53,018 nt of DNA from Acidimicrobiaceae bacterium (GTDB lineage Bacteria; Actinomycetota; Acidimicrobiia; Acidimicrobiales; UBA8592). Made by a program: the position numbers and the translations under genes. Position 1 is the stretch's first letter; each line of letters opens with the position of its first letter. The notes beneath the pieces were generated by a model. That model made no database searches and was not told the DNA's origin. It saw only the letters and a list, made by a program, of their open reading frames with translations. Below, in pieces: positions 8,293 through 18,475 of this stretch. The DNA lies in NCBI GenBank assembly GCA_002720485.1, contig PBIQ01000049.1, positions 1-53,018 of the forward strand. The letters are read 5' to 3'.

Positions 8293-10503
8293 TTACCCTT
8301 GGGTTGTTCCTCCATCGAGCGCGTCTGCAAGACGACTACTCCACCTTTGTTCTAGTTTCTCAACTTGAACTGTGCACAAGTTTTTGACTGATAAGGTATC
8401 GCCATGTGCAAGCCCCATACGAACACAAGGAACGTCGTATTCGCCGGCGAGTTCTTCGACTTCTGGCATGTTTTCTGGATCCACTGCAGCAAGAACTCGG
8501 CTGGGAGATTCAGAAAAGAATGAAATATGGTCAGGGATACGAGCTAATGTGCAACCTATCCCGGAATGAATCGCCATCTCAGCAGCACATACTCCGAGTC
8601 CTCCAGTTGAAACATCGTGCAATCCAGTAACTAGTTTTCTCGTAACGAGGGCCCGTGTGAGTGCGCATACTCTCTGGTGTAATTCTAAGTCAATAGCGGG
8701 TAATGATCCGTTCCGATGCCCTTTGTGAAAAGCCCAAGCACTTCCACATAAACCATTCGCTTCTGGTCCAAGAAGCATAATGCGGTCACCTTCATTCCAT
8801 GCTTGGCCGGGTGGCGGTTCGTTTAGGTCATCGATTATCCCGATCACTCCCACAATTGGTGTTGGGTCAATGTTTACGCCTTGACTCTCGTTATATAGGG
8901 AAACATTCCCACCGACTACGGGAAGGTTAAACGCGTTACAGGCCTCAGCCATACCGTCGACTGCTTCACTTAACTGCCACATGACGACAGGATTTTCTGG
9001 ATTGCCGAAGTTTAAACAATTGACTAACGCCTGCGGAACTGCTCCTACACACGCTAGATTCAGGACCGCTTCAGCTACGGTCATTGCTGCCCCGATGCGA
9101 GGATTAACAGCGCACCACCTGTGGTTTCCGTCAGTAGTGAGGGCTATCCCCCTTCCAGTGTTACGACCTGTTGTTGGATGTTTAAGTCGTAGTACGGCTG
9201 CGTCGCTTCCAGGACCTACAACGGTATTGAGGAACAGTTGCGAATCATATTGGGAAGTCGCCCATTGTGGACTTATCAATAGGTCCTTTAGGTCTTCTTC
9301 GATTTGTTCGGGTGGGTCAAGCTGTATCGCTTGATCGGCTGCTATTTCATCAATTTGATCGGGTTCAGCCATGGGCCGTTGATACAGCGGGGCGTCTTCA
9401 TGGAGAGAAGACGCAGGAACTTCTCCCAGCACCTCCCCATCAAAATCATCGACAATTCGAAGCGCTCCCGTCGATGTGACTTTTCCAACAACCGATGACC
9501 GTATTTCCCATTTTCGGCATATCGCAAAAACTTGTTCTAGATTGTCTGGCTCTACAATCGCTAGCATACGTTCTTGAGATTCGCTGGTCATAATTTCAAA
9601 TGGCTCCATACCTGCTTCTCTTTGTGGGACTGCTGAGACATTAAAGTCCATACCGACTCCACCTCGGGATGCGGTCTCTGATGACGCGCAGGCTAGGCCC
9701 GCTCCCCCTAGGTCCTGTATGCCGACAACTAAGCCTTCGTTGAGAAGTTCCAAACAACCCTCGATTAGACGTTTCTCTTCGAAAGGATCACCTACTTGAA
9801 CACTTGGCCGTTTTTCTGCGTCTTTTTCTTCATCTCCAAACCCCGCTGATGCAAGGACACTTACTCCACCAATTCCATCTCTTCCAGTAGTGGAGCCAAG
9901 AAGTACTGCTAGATTTCCTACTCCGGAAGCTTGACCAAGTACAAGCCTTTCTTTAGGAAGTATTCCTACACAAAGAACATTGACCAGAGGATTCCCTACA
10001 TAGGTCTCATCAAACACGATCTCACCGCCGACATTAGGAACACCTACAGAATTGCCGTAGCCGGAAATACCACTAACAACTCCTTCAGCTACCCATCTAC
10101 TTCGCGCATCATCTAGTGGGCCGAATCGTAAGGGGTCCATAATCGCTATAGGACGGGCGCCCATAGTAAAGATATCCCTGATAATACCGCCTACACCTGT
10201 AGCTGCTCCTTGATATGGCTCGATATAGCTGGGGTGGTTATGGCTTTCAATACGGAGAGCAATCGCTATCCCATCGCCTACGTCTATCACTCCGGCATTC
10301 TCTCCTGGGCCTACTAAGACATTGTCTCCTTCTGTGGGAAGACGTTTGAGGTGTATGCGCGATGACTTGTAGGAACAATGTTCACTCCACATAACAGAAT
10401 ACATGGCGAGCTCGAGGTGGTTGGGCTCTCTTCCAAGAATGTCAATTATGCTCGCAAGCTCATCGTCCGTTAGGCCTAATGAGCGGTGTAATGGCTCAGT
10501 CAT
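8293..10503 (-). CDS. purL: FGAM synthetase, large subunit
   Basis: ATP-dependent amidation of FGAR to FGAM, working with PurQ (glutaminase) and PurS. 736 residues, the size of the small (three-subunit) PurL. The N-terminus has EHCSYKSS and GVGGIIRDI; the middle has DLGGAGLACASSE; the second half repeats the PurM-like fold with DVSTGGLG. ATG 10503 (MTEPLHRSL) has AAAGG 8 bases upstream. An apparent 53-residue N-terminal extension overlaps purQ in another frame and is not real. It is 29 bases after purQ in a purS-purQ-purL operon. Confidence 0.97.
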   Translation of the reverse strand: MTEPLHRSLGLTDDELASIIDILGREPNHLELAMYSVMWSEHCSYKSSRIHLKRLPTEGDNVLVGPGENAGVIDVGDGIAIALRIESHNHPSYIEPYQGAATGVGGIIRDIFTMGARPIAIMDPLRFGPLDDARSRWVAEGVVSGISGYGNSVGVPNVGGEIVFDETYVGNPLVNVLCVGILPKERLVLGQASGVGNLAVLLGSTTGRDGIGGVSVLASAGFGDEEKDAEKRPSVQVGDPFEEKRLIEGCLELLNEGLVVGIQDLGGAGLACASSETASRGGVGMDFNVSAVPQREAGMEPFEIMTSESQERMLAIVEPDNLEQVFAICRKWEIRSSVVGKVTSTGALRIVDDFDGEVLGEVPASSLHEDAPLYQRPMAEPDQIDEIAADQAIQLDPPEQIEEDLKDLLISPQWATSQYDSQLFLNTVVGPGSDAAVLRLKHPTTGRNTGRGIALTTDGNHRWCAVNPRIGAAMTVAEAVLNLACVGAVPQALVNCLNFGNPENPVVMWQLSEAVDGMAEACNAFNLPVVGGNVSLYNESQGVNIDPTPIVGVIGIIDDLNEPPPGQAWNEGDRIMLLGPEANGLCGSAWAFHKGHRNGSLPAIDLELHQRVCALTRALVTRKLVTGLHDVSTGGLGVCAAEMAIHSGIGCTLARIPDHISFFSESPSRVLAAVDPENMPEVEELAGEYDVPCVRMGLAHGDTLSVKNLCTVQVEKLEQRWSSRLADALDGGTTQG

Positions 10504-10532
10504 AACGGACCTTTCTCTGACATCTCGGGTGT

Positions 10533-11207
10533 TTAGACTGTCGCATGTGCCCCCTGAAGGAAACTTTCTAACAGGACACGACCATCGGTGCTTCCCAGCA
10601 GAGGATGGCATGCACGTTCTGGGTGGGGCATTAATCCGACTACGTTTCTTTCTGCATTGCAAATCCCTGCAATGTTCGCCATGGAACCATTTGGGTTGTC
10701 TGTATATGTCAAAATAATCTGATCTTCTTCCTGTAGCTCGGTGAGCGTTTCTTCAGTACAGGTGAAATTCCCTTCGAAATGGTTTATAGGAATTCGAAGA
10801 GTTTGACCTTCATACGCCATATTCGTAAGGACAGAATTTGTGCTTTCAACCCGGAGTTCAACTTCTTTGCAAAGAAATTTAAGTCCGGCGTTCTTCTGGA
10901 GTGCACCTGGTAAAAGTCCAGCTTCGGTTAGTACTTGAAATCCGTTACAGATACCTAAGACGGGACCGCCGTTGTGGGCGAATTCAATGATTGCTTCCAT
11001 AGCCGGTGAGAATCGTGCGATCGCTCCGGGTCGAAGGTAATCACCGTGGGCGAATCCTCCTGGTATGACAACTGCATCTACCCCCCGAAGTTCACTATCT
11101 GCATGCCATAGCAATGTAGGAGTAGCGCCTAGATCTGCTAGTGCTTCCATGGCATCTTTTTCACAGTTTGATCCGGGAAAAACAACTACGCCAATGCTTG
11201 GATTCAC
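10533..11207 (-). CDS. purQ: FGAM synthetase, glutaminase subunit
   Basis: Class I glutamine amidotransferase that supplies ammonia to PurL. 224 residues. The N-terminus GVVVFPGSNCEKD, the nucleophile elbow GICNGFQ with catalytic Cys, and C-terminal MPHPERA with catalytic His and Glu are all present. The ATG overlaps the purS stop by 4 bases (ATGA type), so translation is coupled. Confidence 0.97.
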   Translation of the reverse strand: MNPSIGVVVFPGSNCEKDAMEALADLGATPTLLWHADSELRGVDAVVIPGGFAHGDYLRPGAIARFSPAMEAIIEFAHNGGPVLGICNGFQVLTEAGLLPGALQKNAGLKFLCKEVELRVESTNSVLTNMAYEGQTLRIPINHFEGNFTCTEETLTELQEEDQIILTYTDNPNGSMANIAGICNAERNVVGLMPHPERACHPLLGSTDGRVLLESFLQGAHATV

Positions 11208-11458
11208 CCGGCTACCTGTATTTCAATTACTGCTTCTTCTATGACAGGGTTTGTTAGAAAACGGTCACAGAGTTCGGTAACTATGCTGTTAGCTTCTTCG
11301 TCATCTTTAGCTTCGACCTGGAAGCGAATAGATTTCCCCACGCGGACATTGGTGATTCCGGTAAATCCTAGATTCGCCGTCGCTTTTTCTATCGTGGAAC
11401 CTTGGGGGTCAGCTATTCCTTCACGAAGCTTCACTTCTACGCAGGCGTCATAAACCAT
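11204..11458 (-). CDS. purS: FGAM synthetase, PurS subunit
   Basis: Small structural subunit that bridges PurL and PurQ for ammonia channelling. 84 residues. It starts VYDACVEVKLREGIADPQG and contains GFTGITNVRVGK and the C-terminal FLTNPVIEE, all hallmarks of PurS. It is first in the purS-purQ-purL operon. No strong Shine-Dalgarno precedes ATG 11458, so the transcript may have a very short leader; a promoter is expected in the 69-base gap to the Rieske gene. Confidence 0.95.
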   Translation of the reverse strand: MVYDACVEVKLREGIADPQGSTIEKATANLGFTGITNVRVGKSIRFQVEAKDDEEANSIVTELCDRFLTNPVIEEAVIEIQVAG

Positions 11459-11527
11459 TTGATAATGCTGCCACAGCTCAGTGGGTAAAGGGAGTATCCT
11501 GCTGCCGAGATTTTGATTTTCTGGTCT

Positions 11528-12901
11528 TTACGCTTCGAGATACGCCCTCACGCGCTGCTGTAGATGCCTGACTCTGATTTCCTGATAATTTCCAAGTGTT
11601 TGTCCGCTTTTGAAACTGGATTTGAATCCACGTGTTTGTGCCGCAAGATTGGCAGTGTCTTGATCATAAACTCGTCCTAGAGGGCCAACTCCTTCAGCTT
11701 GCGAATAGCTTTCATCTATCCCTAATTCAATGACTTCTGGAGGAGGAGGTGCTTGCCCCTCTGGAGGTCGGGGCCTCATGAAAAGGAGGTCGAAGTAGCT
11801 GAAGTCGGGACTAGATGGGTCTGGACGGAAGCGATAAACCATTGGAAGGGATAAACCTGGGAAGAAAAAGGCATTTGGGAATAGGTAGTACTCAATGGAG
11901 TCGAGAGTTATTGACTCGCTCAGATCCGAGAAGTCATGCCCGTATCGTTCGCCCATAGTCTTTTGTACATGTTTCGCGTAGTAATCTCGGGCCCGGACTC
12001 CCGGCGGAAGCTTAAGGTCTCCTTCTCCAAGAGTGCGGCCACTGATCCTTGCGAGAAGCTCATCTTCTGTTCGTGGATCTTGCCGAAGAGGACTATTTAA
12101 ACCGCGAGTATGGATGAATCGGGATACGTTTTGTCCAAAAACGTCATATTGCGTTGTGACCTCATCTCCGAGTTGTCCTGTTGCGTGGGTTTCTCGAACG
12201 TGGTACGACTCAATGAATGCTTCAGCTGCTGCTTTCCAATTACATGGAAGGTGCTTACGAACATGTGTTTCTATGTATCTTTCCTTTAAGCCCCAGTCTT
12301 TCCAGTGTTGTGGAAGTACCCCTAAATATTCATGAAGAGGTTCCGCTTCCCGGTCAAAATTGACAAAAACAAAGCCTTCCCAAACGTCAACAGGCATTTC
12401 GGGAAGTCGGTGAGAATCAGCGGAGACATGTGGAAAATCCCATGCTTGCGGAAGGTCCACCAGTTGTCCTTCAAGAGACCATGTCCATCCGTGGAACGGA
12501 CATCGGAGTTCTTTACTGAAACCACAGGTCCCCGGTTGTTTTAACTGTGTTCCGCGGTGCATGCATGCATTGAAATATGCTTTGATTCCCCCATTCTCGG
12601 TTCGAACGATAAGAGAAGATAGATCTCCGATGTCGTAGACAAAATAATCTCCGGGTTCGGGAATATGATCCACGTGGCAGGCCCACTGCCAGACCTTAGA
12701 CCATAACTTCTGATACTCAGCTTGAGCGAAATCAGGAGAAAAGTAGCTCTCAAATGATATATCTTCATCTCCAAGAAACTCATATGACTCTTGAAGGAGT
12801 GGAGCCGGAGGTGGTGTGGGATCTCGGAGAAGTTCATCGCGCAAAGAAGGCCCTTGCTCTCTTGCCTCACCCGGTTTTAATTTCTTATCTTGCGTTCCCA
12901 T
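11528..12901 (-). CDS. Rieske non-haem iron oxygenase, alpha subunit
   Basis: Catalytic component of an aromatic-ring-hydroxylating or related oxygenase, 457 residues. The Rieske [2Fe-2S] ligands are Cys113 and His115 (CMH) and Cys134 and His137 (CPFH). The mononuclear iron site has His234 and His239 in ESYHVRETH. C-terminal RHO-alpha features include EYYLFPNAFFFPG. No beta subunit, ferredoxin or reductase gene is adjacent, so electron donors must be encoded elsewhere. It sits between purC and purS on the same strand although it has no purine role. A proline-rich N-terminal tail (residues 20-36) precedes the domain. The substrate is unknown. Confidence 0.92.
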   Translation of the reverse strand: MGTQDKKLKPGEAREQGPSLRDELLRDPTPPPAPLLQESYEFLGDEDISFESYFSPDFAQAEYQKLWSKVWQWACHVDHIPEPGDYFVYDIGDLSSLIVRTENGGIKAYFNACMHRGTQLKQPGTCGFSKELRCPFHGWTWSLEGQLVDLPQAWDFPHVSADSHRLPEMPVDVWEGFVFVNFDREAEPLHEYLGVLPQHWKDWGLKERYIETHVRKHLPCNWKAAAEAFIESYHVRETHATGQLGDEVTTQYDVFGQNVSRFIHTRGLNSPLRQDPRTEDELLARISGRTLGEGDLKLPPGVRARDYYAKHVQKTMGERYGHDFSDLSESITLDSIEYYLFPNAFFFPGLSLPMVYRFRPDPSSPDFSYFDLLFMRPRPPEGQAPPPPEVIELGIDESYSQAEGVGPLGRVYDQDTANLAAQTRGFKSSFKSGQTLGNYQEIRVRHLQQRVRAYLEA

Positions 12902-12965
12902 GAGGGTTAATACTAAAAGGTTTTGTGATAATGGACCATTTTGGGTGTGAATCTTTCATCATCAG

Positions 12966-13877
12966 CTACAAGCTGTCACCTGCTCCTGGCCACTCTGCAA
13001 GAAGTTGTCCCGTGATGCGTTCATATCCTTCCTGATACCTTTTTGAACTCTCGGAGATCACGTCGGGTGGTAGCTCAGGAGGTGGCGGGGCTTTATCCCA
13101 ACTAAGACCATCAAGGTAATCGCGGACTGGTTGCTTATCGAATGAAGGTGGAGTTGTTCCTGGCTGCCAGTCAGCTTCAGGCCAGAATCGGGATGAGTCT
13201 GGTGTGAGCATTTCGTCGGCAATGACTAGTTCGCCATCGACATAGCCCATTTCAAATTTTGTATCGGCGATGATGATACCCCGTTCGAGTGCATGAGATG
13301 CACCAGCTTTGTAGAGCTCAATGGATTTCTGCCGGACTTCTTCCGCTAATTCAGATCCTATAATTTCTTCAGCTTGTTCATATGAAATATTCTCATCATG
13401 TAAGCCATCTTCTGCTTTCGTTGAAGGAGTGAAGACAGGTTCAGGTAGTTGATCTGATTCTTGGAGGCCGTCTGGAAGTGGCATACCGTTCATGGTTCCG
13501 TCTAAGAGATATTGTTTCCAGGCAGAACCTGTGATGTAGCCGCGAACAATACATTCAATAGGGAGCATTTCTGCTTTACGGACGAGCATAGATCGTCCTT
13601 CTATCTCAGGGACCTGAGCTGCTGGAGGAAAATCATCGATATTTGTTGAGATGAGGTGTGATGGCATCGTTTGAAATAGGTGTTGGAACCAGAAAGAAGA
13701 CATGGCCATGAGTACTCTTCCTTTGTTTGGTACGGTTTGGTTCATGACGACATCAAAGGCTGAAATCCGATCGCTGGTGACCATAAGGTAATTGCCATTA
13801 TCGGCATCGTAGATGTCTCGGACTTTCCCAGAATATACATGTGGGAGATCAAGTTCGTAAGCTGGGGGACGTGTCAT
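12966..13877 (-). CDS. purC: SAICAR synthetase
   Basis: ATP-dependent condensation of CAIR with aspartate. 303 residues, the longer variant common outside enterics. YSGKVRDIY near the N-terminus, SDRISAFDVVM, ECIVRGYITGS, and DTKFEMGY toward the C-terminus are diagnostic. ATG 13877 has GCGAGG 5 bases upstream; a 20-residue extension would run into purB. The gap to the purB stop is about 10 bases, so purE-purB-purC form a tight operon. Confidence 0.96.
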   Translation of the reverse strand: MTRPPAYELDLPHVYSGKVRDIYDADNGNYLMVTSDRISAFDVVMNQTVPNKGRVLMAMSSFWFQHLFQTMPSHLISTNIDDFPPAAQVPEIEGRSMLVRKAEMLPIECIVRGYITGSAWKQYLLDGTMNGMPLPDGLQESDQLPEPVFTPSTKAEDGLHDENISYEQAEEIIGSELAEEVRQKSIELYKAGASHALERGIIIADTKFEMGYVDGELVIADEMLTPDSSRFWPEADWQPGTTPPSFDKQPVRDYLDGLSWDKAPPPPELPPDVISESSKRYQEGYERITGQLLAEWPGAGDSL

Positions 13878-13887
13878 AGAAGCCTCG

Positions 13888-15300
13888 CTAAATAATTGTT
13901 TGGGGTTTATACGATTTTGATTCGGGGTGCCGCTCAATGACTTGTTGTACGTTCTTTTCGACCTCTTGGATTTGTTGACCTGTTCTTCCTATCTCTGAGG
14001 TTGCGATTGCGTTCTTTACTTCGTCGAGACTGAGGGGAATTTTAGAGTCGTCAGCTATCCGTTGCAGGAGCGTATTTTCTCCTCCGTCGTTGTCTCTGAG
14101 GTCGAGTGCGGCAGAAACAGCGTGGGCTTTGATGGCTTCATGGGCTTCTTCTCGGCCCATTCCGGCCTGAGTGGCAGCTGTAAGAAGACGTGTGGTATTC
14201 AAGAAAGGTAAATAATGGTTGAGTTCGCGTTCGATAACTTTTGGATACGCTCCAAAGTCTTCTAATACAGACAAAAGTGTTTGGAGGAGTCCGTCGATAG
14301 CAAGAAATGCGTCGGGAAGGGCCACCCTTCTGACTACGGAACAACTTACGTCACCTTCGTTCCATTGATCTCCAACGAGCGATGTCACCATCGTCAAATA
14401 TCCTTGGAGCACGTGAGATAACCCGGAGATACGCTCACAGGAACGCATATTCATTTTGTGGGGCATTGCTGATGAACCAACTTGCCCGTCTTGGAATCCT
14501 TCTGTAACTAGGTCATGACCTGCCATAAGTCGAAGCGTTTTCGCTAGGTTCGCTGGGGCGCTAGAGAGTTGAACAAGGCCACTGATGACATTGAAGTCAA
14601 GAGAACGTGGGTAGACCTGACCGACACTGGAGAAGGTGTTGTTAAATCCGAGATGATTTTGGATCTGCTGTTCAAGTTGTTCTACTTGCTCGGGGCCTCC
14701 GAGCAGATCTACCAGGTCCTGTTGTGTTCCAACGGGTCCTTTGATACCTCTTAGCGGATACGTTGCGAGTATTTGTTCGAGATTTGTGAAGGCATAGATC
14801 ATTTCTTCCGCTGTTGTGGCAAACCTCTTCCCTAACGTTGTTACTTGCGCGGCAACGTTATGTGTTCTCCCCGTTACCGGTGTTTCGGCGTAAGTTCTCG
14901 CGTTTTCAGAAAGCAGACGAAGGGCTGCTGCTGCCTGACAACATATGAGTTCCAAAGCTTGACGTATCTGGAGTTGCTCTACGTTTTCTGTAAGGTCACG
15001 AGATGTCATTCCTTTGTGGATGTGTTCGTGTCCTGCAAGGTCGCAGAATTCTTCAATTCTGGCTTTTACATCATGTTTAACGATACGTTCCCTGTCGTTT
15101 ATAGATTGGAGATCAACATGGTCAATAACCTTCCTATAATCTTCGATCACGCCGTCAGGTATTTGCTGTCCAAGATCTTTCTGGGCTTGGAGAACAGCTA
15201 GCCAAAGTTCGCGTTCGAGAATGATTTTGTTTGTCGCATCCCAAATTTCCACCATTTCTTTACTGGCGTAGCGTGAGGCTAGAACATTCGGAAATTTCAC
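13888..15300 (-). CDS. purB: Adenylosuccinate lyase
   Basis: Cleaves SAICAR to AICAR and adenylosuccinate to AMP. 470 residues, fumarase/aspartase superfamily. The signature loop GSSAMPHKMN, GMTSRDLTEN with catalytic-region residues, and the TGRTHNVAAQ helix are present. The start codon overlaps the purE stop by 4 bases, so translation is coupled. The single gene serves both IMP synthesis and, with purA in the same locus, AMP synthesis. Confidence 0.96.
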   Translation of the reverse strand: MKFPNVLASRYASKEMVEIWDATNKIILERELWLAVLQAQKDLGQQIPDGVIEDYRKVIDHVDLQSINDRERIVKHDVKARIEEFCDLAGHEHIHKGMTSRDLTENVEQLQIRQALELICCQAAAALRLLSENARTYAETPVTGRTHNVAAQVTTLGKRFATTAEEMIYAFTNLEQILATYPLRGIKGPVGTQQDLVDLLGGPEQVEQLEQQIQNHLGFNNTFSSVGQVYPRSLDFNVISGLVQLSSAPANLAKTLRLMAGHDLVTEGFQDGQVGSSAMPHKMNMRSCERISGLSHVLQGYLTMVTSLVGDQWNEGDVSCSVVRRVALPDAFLAIDGLLQTLLSVLEDFGAYPKVIERELNHYLPFLNTTRLLTAATQAGMGREEAHEAIKAHAVSAALDLRDNDGGENTLLQRIADDSKIPLSLDEVKNAIATSEIGRTGQQIQEVEKNVQQVIERHPESKSYKPQTII

Positions 15301-15746
15301 TTATTTGCCATTTCTTTTTTGTAGTCGGATAGCTTCGCAGCAAGTGATTCGTCTGTGATGCCGAGCATTTGAACCACTAGAAGGGCCGCATTTTGGGATC
15401 CATCGATTGCCACAGTAGCGACGGGAACTCCTTTAGGCATTTGCACTGTTGCATACAGCGCGTCTTGACCGTTCAGAGCTCCTCCAGACATCGGAACTCC
15501 AACGACAGGAAGGGTTGTGTGGGCAGCTACTACTCCCGCTAGATGTGCTGCCATACCAGCTCCACAGATGAACGCCACATACCCGTTTTCTCGAGCTGAT
15601 GACACAAGTTCAACTACCTGTTCCGGATTTCGGTGGGCAGATAGAACACGCCAATCGTATTCGATCCCGAATTCCTCGAGTGTTTCTTTTGCTTTTTGCA
15701 TTTTGGATTCGTCTGATGTCGAACCCATCAGGATTCCAACTTTCAT
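15297..15746 (-). CDS. purE: N5-CAIR mutase
   Basis: Class I PurE, 149 residues; moves CO2 from N5 to C4 of the imidazole. GSTSDESKM, LSAHRNPE, and GAGMAAHLAGVVA with VPMSGG are the conserved nucleotide-binding segments. Class I enzymes need PurK to make N5-CAIR, but no purK lies next to it, unusually for this tight gene block. An AAGGA ribosome site precedes ATG 15746. It is first in the purE-purB-purC unit. Confidence 0.95.
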   Translation of the reverse strand: MKVGILMGSTSDESKMQKAKETLEEFGIEYDWRVLSAHRNPEQVVELVSSARENGYVAFICGAGMAAHLAGVVAAHTTLPVVGVPMSGGALNGQDALYATVQMPKGVPVATVAIDGSQNAALLVVQMLGITDESLAAKLSDYKKEMANK

Positions 15747-15808
15747 ATCTAGTTCCTTTTCGTAGGTTTTGTTGATGACCTGGTACCAATCCCCATAATA
15801 CGCGTCAT

Positions 15809-17029
15809 TTAAATCCCCTCTGCGATGTCTTGCCTTTTATGTAGACCCTCCCAATGAATTTTCTCTGCACCTGTGTACGCGTTTTGGCGTGCTGATTCAA
15901 TTGTCACGCCACGGCCAGTGACGGCAAGAACCCTACCCCCAGCAGTTACTGGTTGTTGTTGTTCATCGAGGCTGATGCCGGCCACATACACTTTTTCTAT
16001 TCCCTTGGAACTGGATGCTTCTTCCATCCCTGTAATGCGGTCTCCTACCCGAGGGGATACTGGGTATCCCTCAGTTGCACAGACGACGGTCACCATTGCG
16101 TCATTGGTAAAGCGAGGTGGTGTTTGTATCTCTCCTCTTGAAGCTTCTATGAGAAGTTCCGTTAAGCTGCTTTCGAAGCGGGGAAGGACCACTTGGGCTT
16201 CTGGATCGCCGAATCGAACATTGTATTCGAGGAGTTTCGGACCGTCTTCAGTAATCATCAGTCCTGCGTACAGTACCCCCCGATAATCGATTCCTCTCTG
16301 TCGAAGTGTAGCAATCGTGGGTTGGATGAAATTGTTGAGGACATCTTCCACGAGAGTGGGGATAGCTATTGGAACTGGGGAGTACGCTCCCATTCCTCCT
16401 GTGTTTGGGCCAAGATCGTTGTTGTGAAGTCGTTTGAAATCTTGGGCTGGGCTGAGGGCTACGGCTTTTTTCCCATCACTGATTGCAAGGATTGATATTT
16501 CCGGACCGAGAAGTCCTTCTTCAAGAACTATTTTTTCACCAGCTCCTCCGAATGCGGTGCCTGAAAGGTATTCCTCTATTGCGACTCTGGCATCATCTAG
16601 CGAATCGGTAACTAGTACGCCTTTTCCTGCCGCAAGCCCATCGGTTTTTATAACATATGGGGCTGTCATGGTCTCGAGGTAGGTTTGGGCTTGGATAATG
16701 TCTGTGAAGGTTCCGTGCTGGGCGGTTGGGACACCTGCTTCCATAACAAGATCTTTCATCCATGCTTTTGAGCCTTCTAATTGAGCTCCATCAGCGCCAG
16801 GTCCGAAAACTAGTTTTCCTTGTTCTCGTAGTTGATCGGCCAGTCCGTCAACAAGTGGAGCTTCAGGTCCAATGACATAAAGATCAGCGTCAATTTCTGA
16901 TGGAGAAGTTGGAGTCGAGTTGGGGATAATCGGATTTCCTGGTGTGACGATAACGTCTGCGTCTCTGCCAATGACGTCAGCGAGAGCGTGTTCGCGTCCG
17001 CCTGACCCAACGATTACGACCTTAGTCAT
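15809..17029 (-). CDS. purD: Phosphoribosylamine-glycine ligase (GAR synthetase)
   Basis: Second step of purine synthesis; ATP-grasp ligase of 406 residues. It starts KVVIVGSGGREHAL (N domain). The ATP-grasp region has KTDGLAAGKGV, NTGGMGAYSP and NVRFGDPEAQ. The size is slightly below the usual 420-430, but all domains are complete. ATG 17029. The 62-base gap to purE and 66-base gap to purA are compatible with one transcript. Confidence 0.96.
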   Translation of the reverse strand: MTKVVIVGSGGREHALADVIGRDADVIVTPGNPIIPNSTPTSPSEIDADLYVIGPEAPLVDGLADQLREQGKLVFGPGADGAQLEGSKAWMKDLVMEAGVPTAQHGTFTDIIQAQTYLETMTAPYVIKTDGLAAGKGVLVTDSLDDARVAIEEYLSGTAFGGAGEKIVLEEGLLGPEISILAISDGKKAVALSPAQDFKRLHNNDLGPNTGGMGAYSPVPIAIPTLVEDVLNNFIQPTIATLRQRGIDYRGVLYAGLMITEDGPKLLEYNVRFGDPEAQVVLPRFESSLTELLIEASRGEIQTPPRFTNDAMVTVVCATEGYPVSPRVGDRITGMEEASSSKGIEKVYVAGISLDEQQQPVTAGGRVLAVTGRGVTIESARQNAYTGAEKIHWEGLHKRQDIAEGI

Positions 17030-17095
17030 GGTGATCTCTTTTTGTTGGGTTGGAGTGTGGTGTATTCGCCGGCTTGCGCTCGTCGTGTAGCTTCA

Positions 17096-18400
<1,305 letters not shown>

Positions 18401-18475
18401 TTACCTACCCACTGTAGACATAATTTCTCTAAATATGCCTATACAGCATGAAGATTCTCGGGGAAATCTTTGGGA

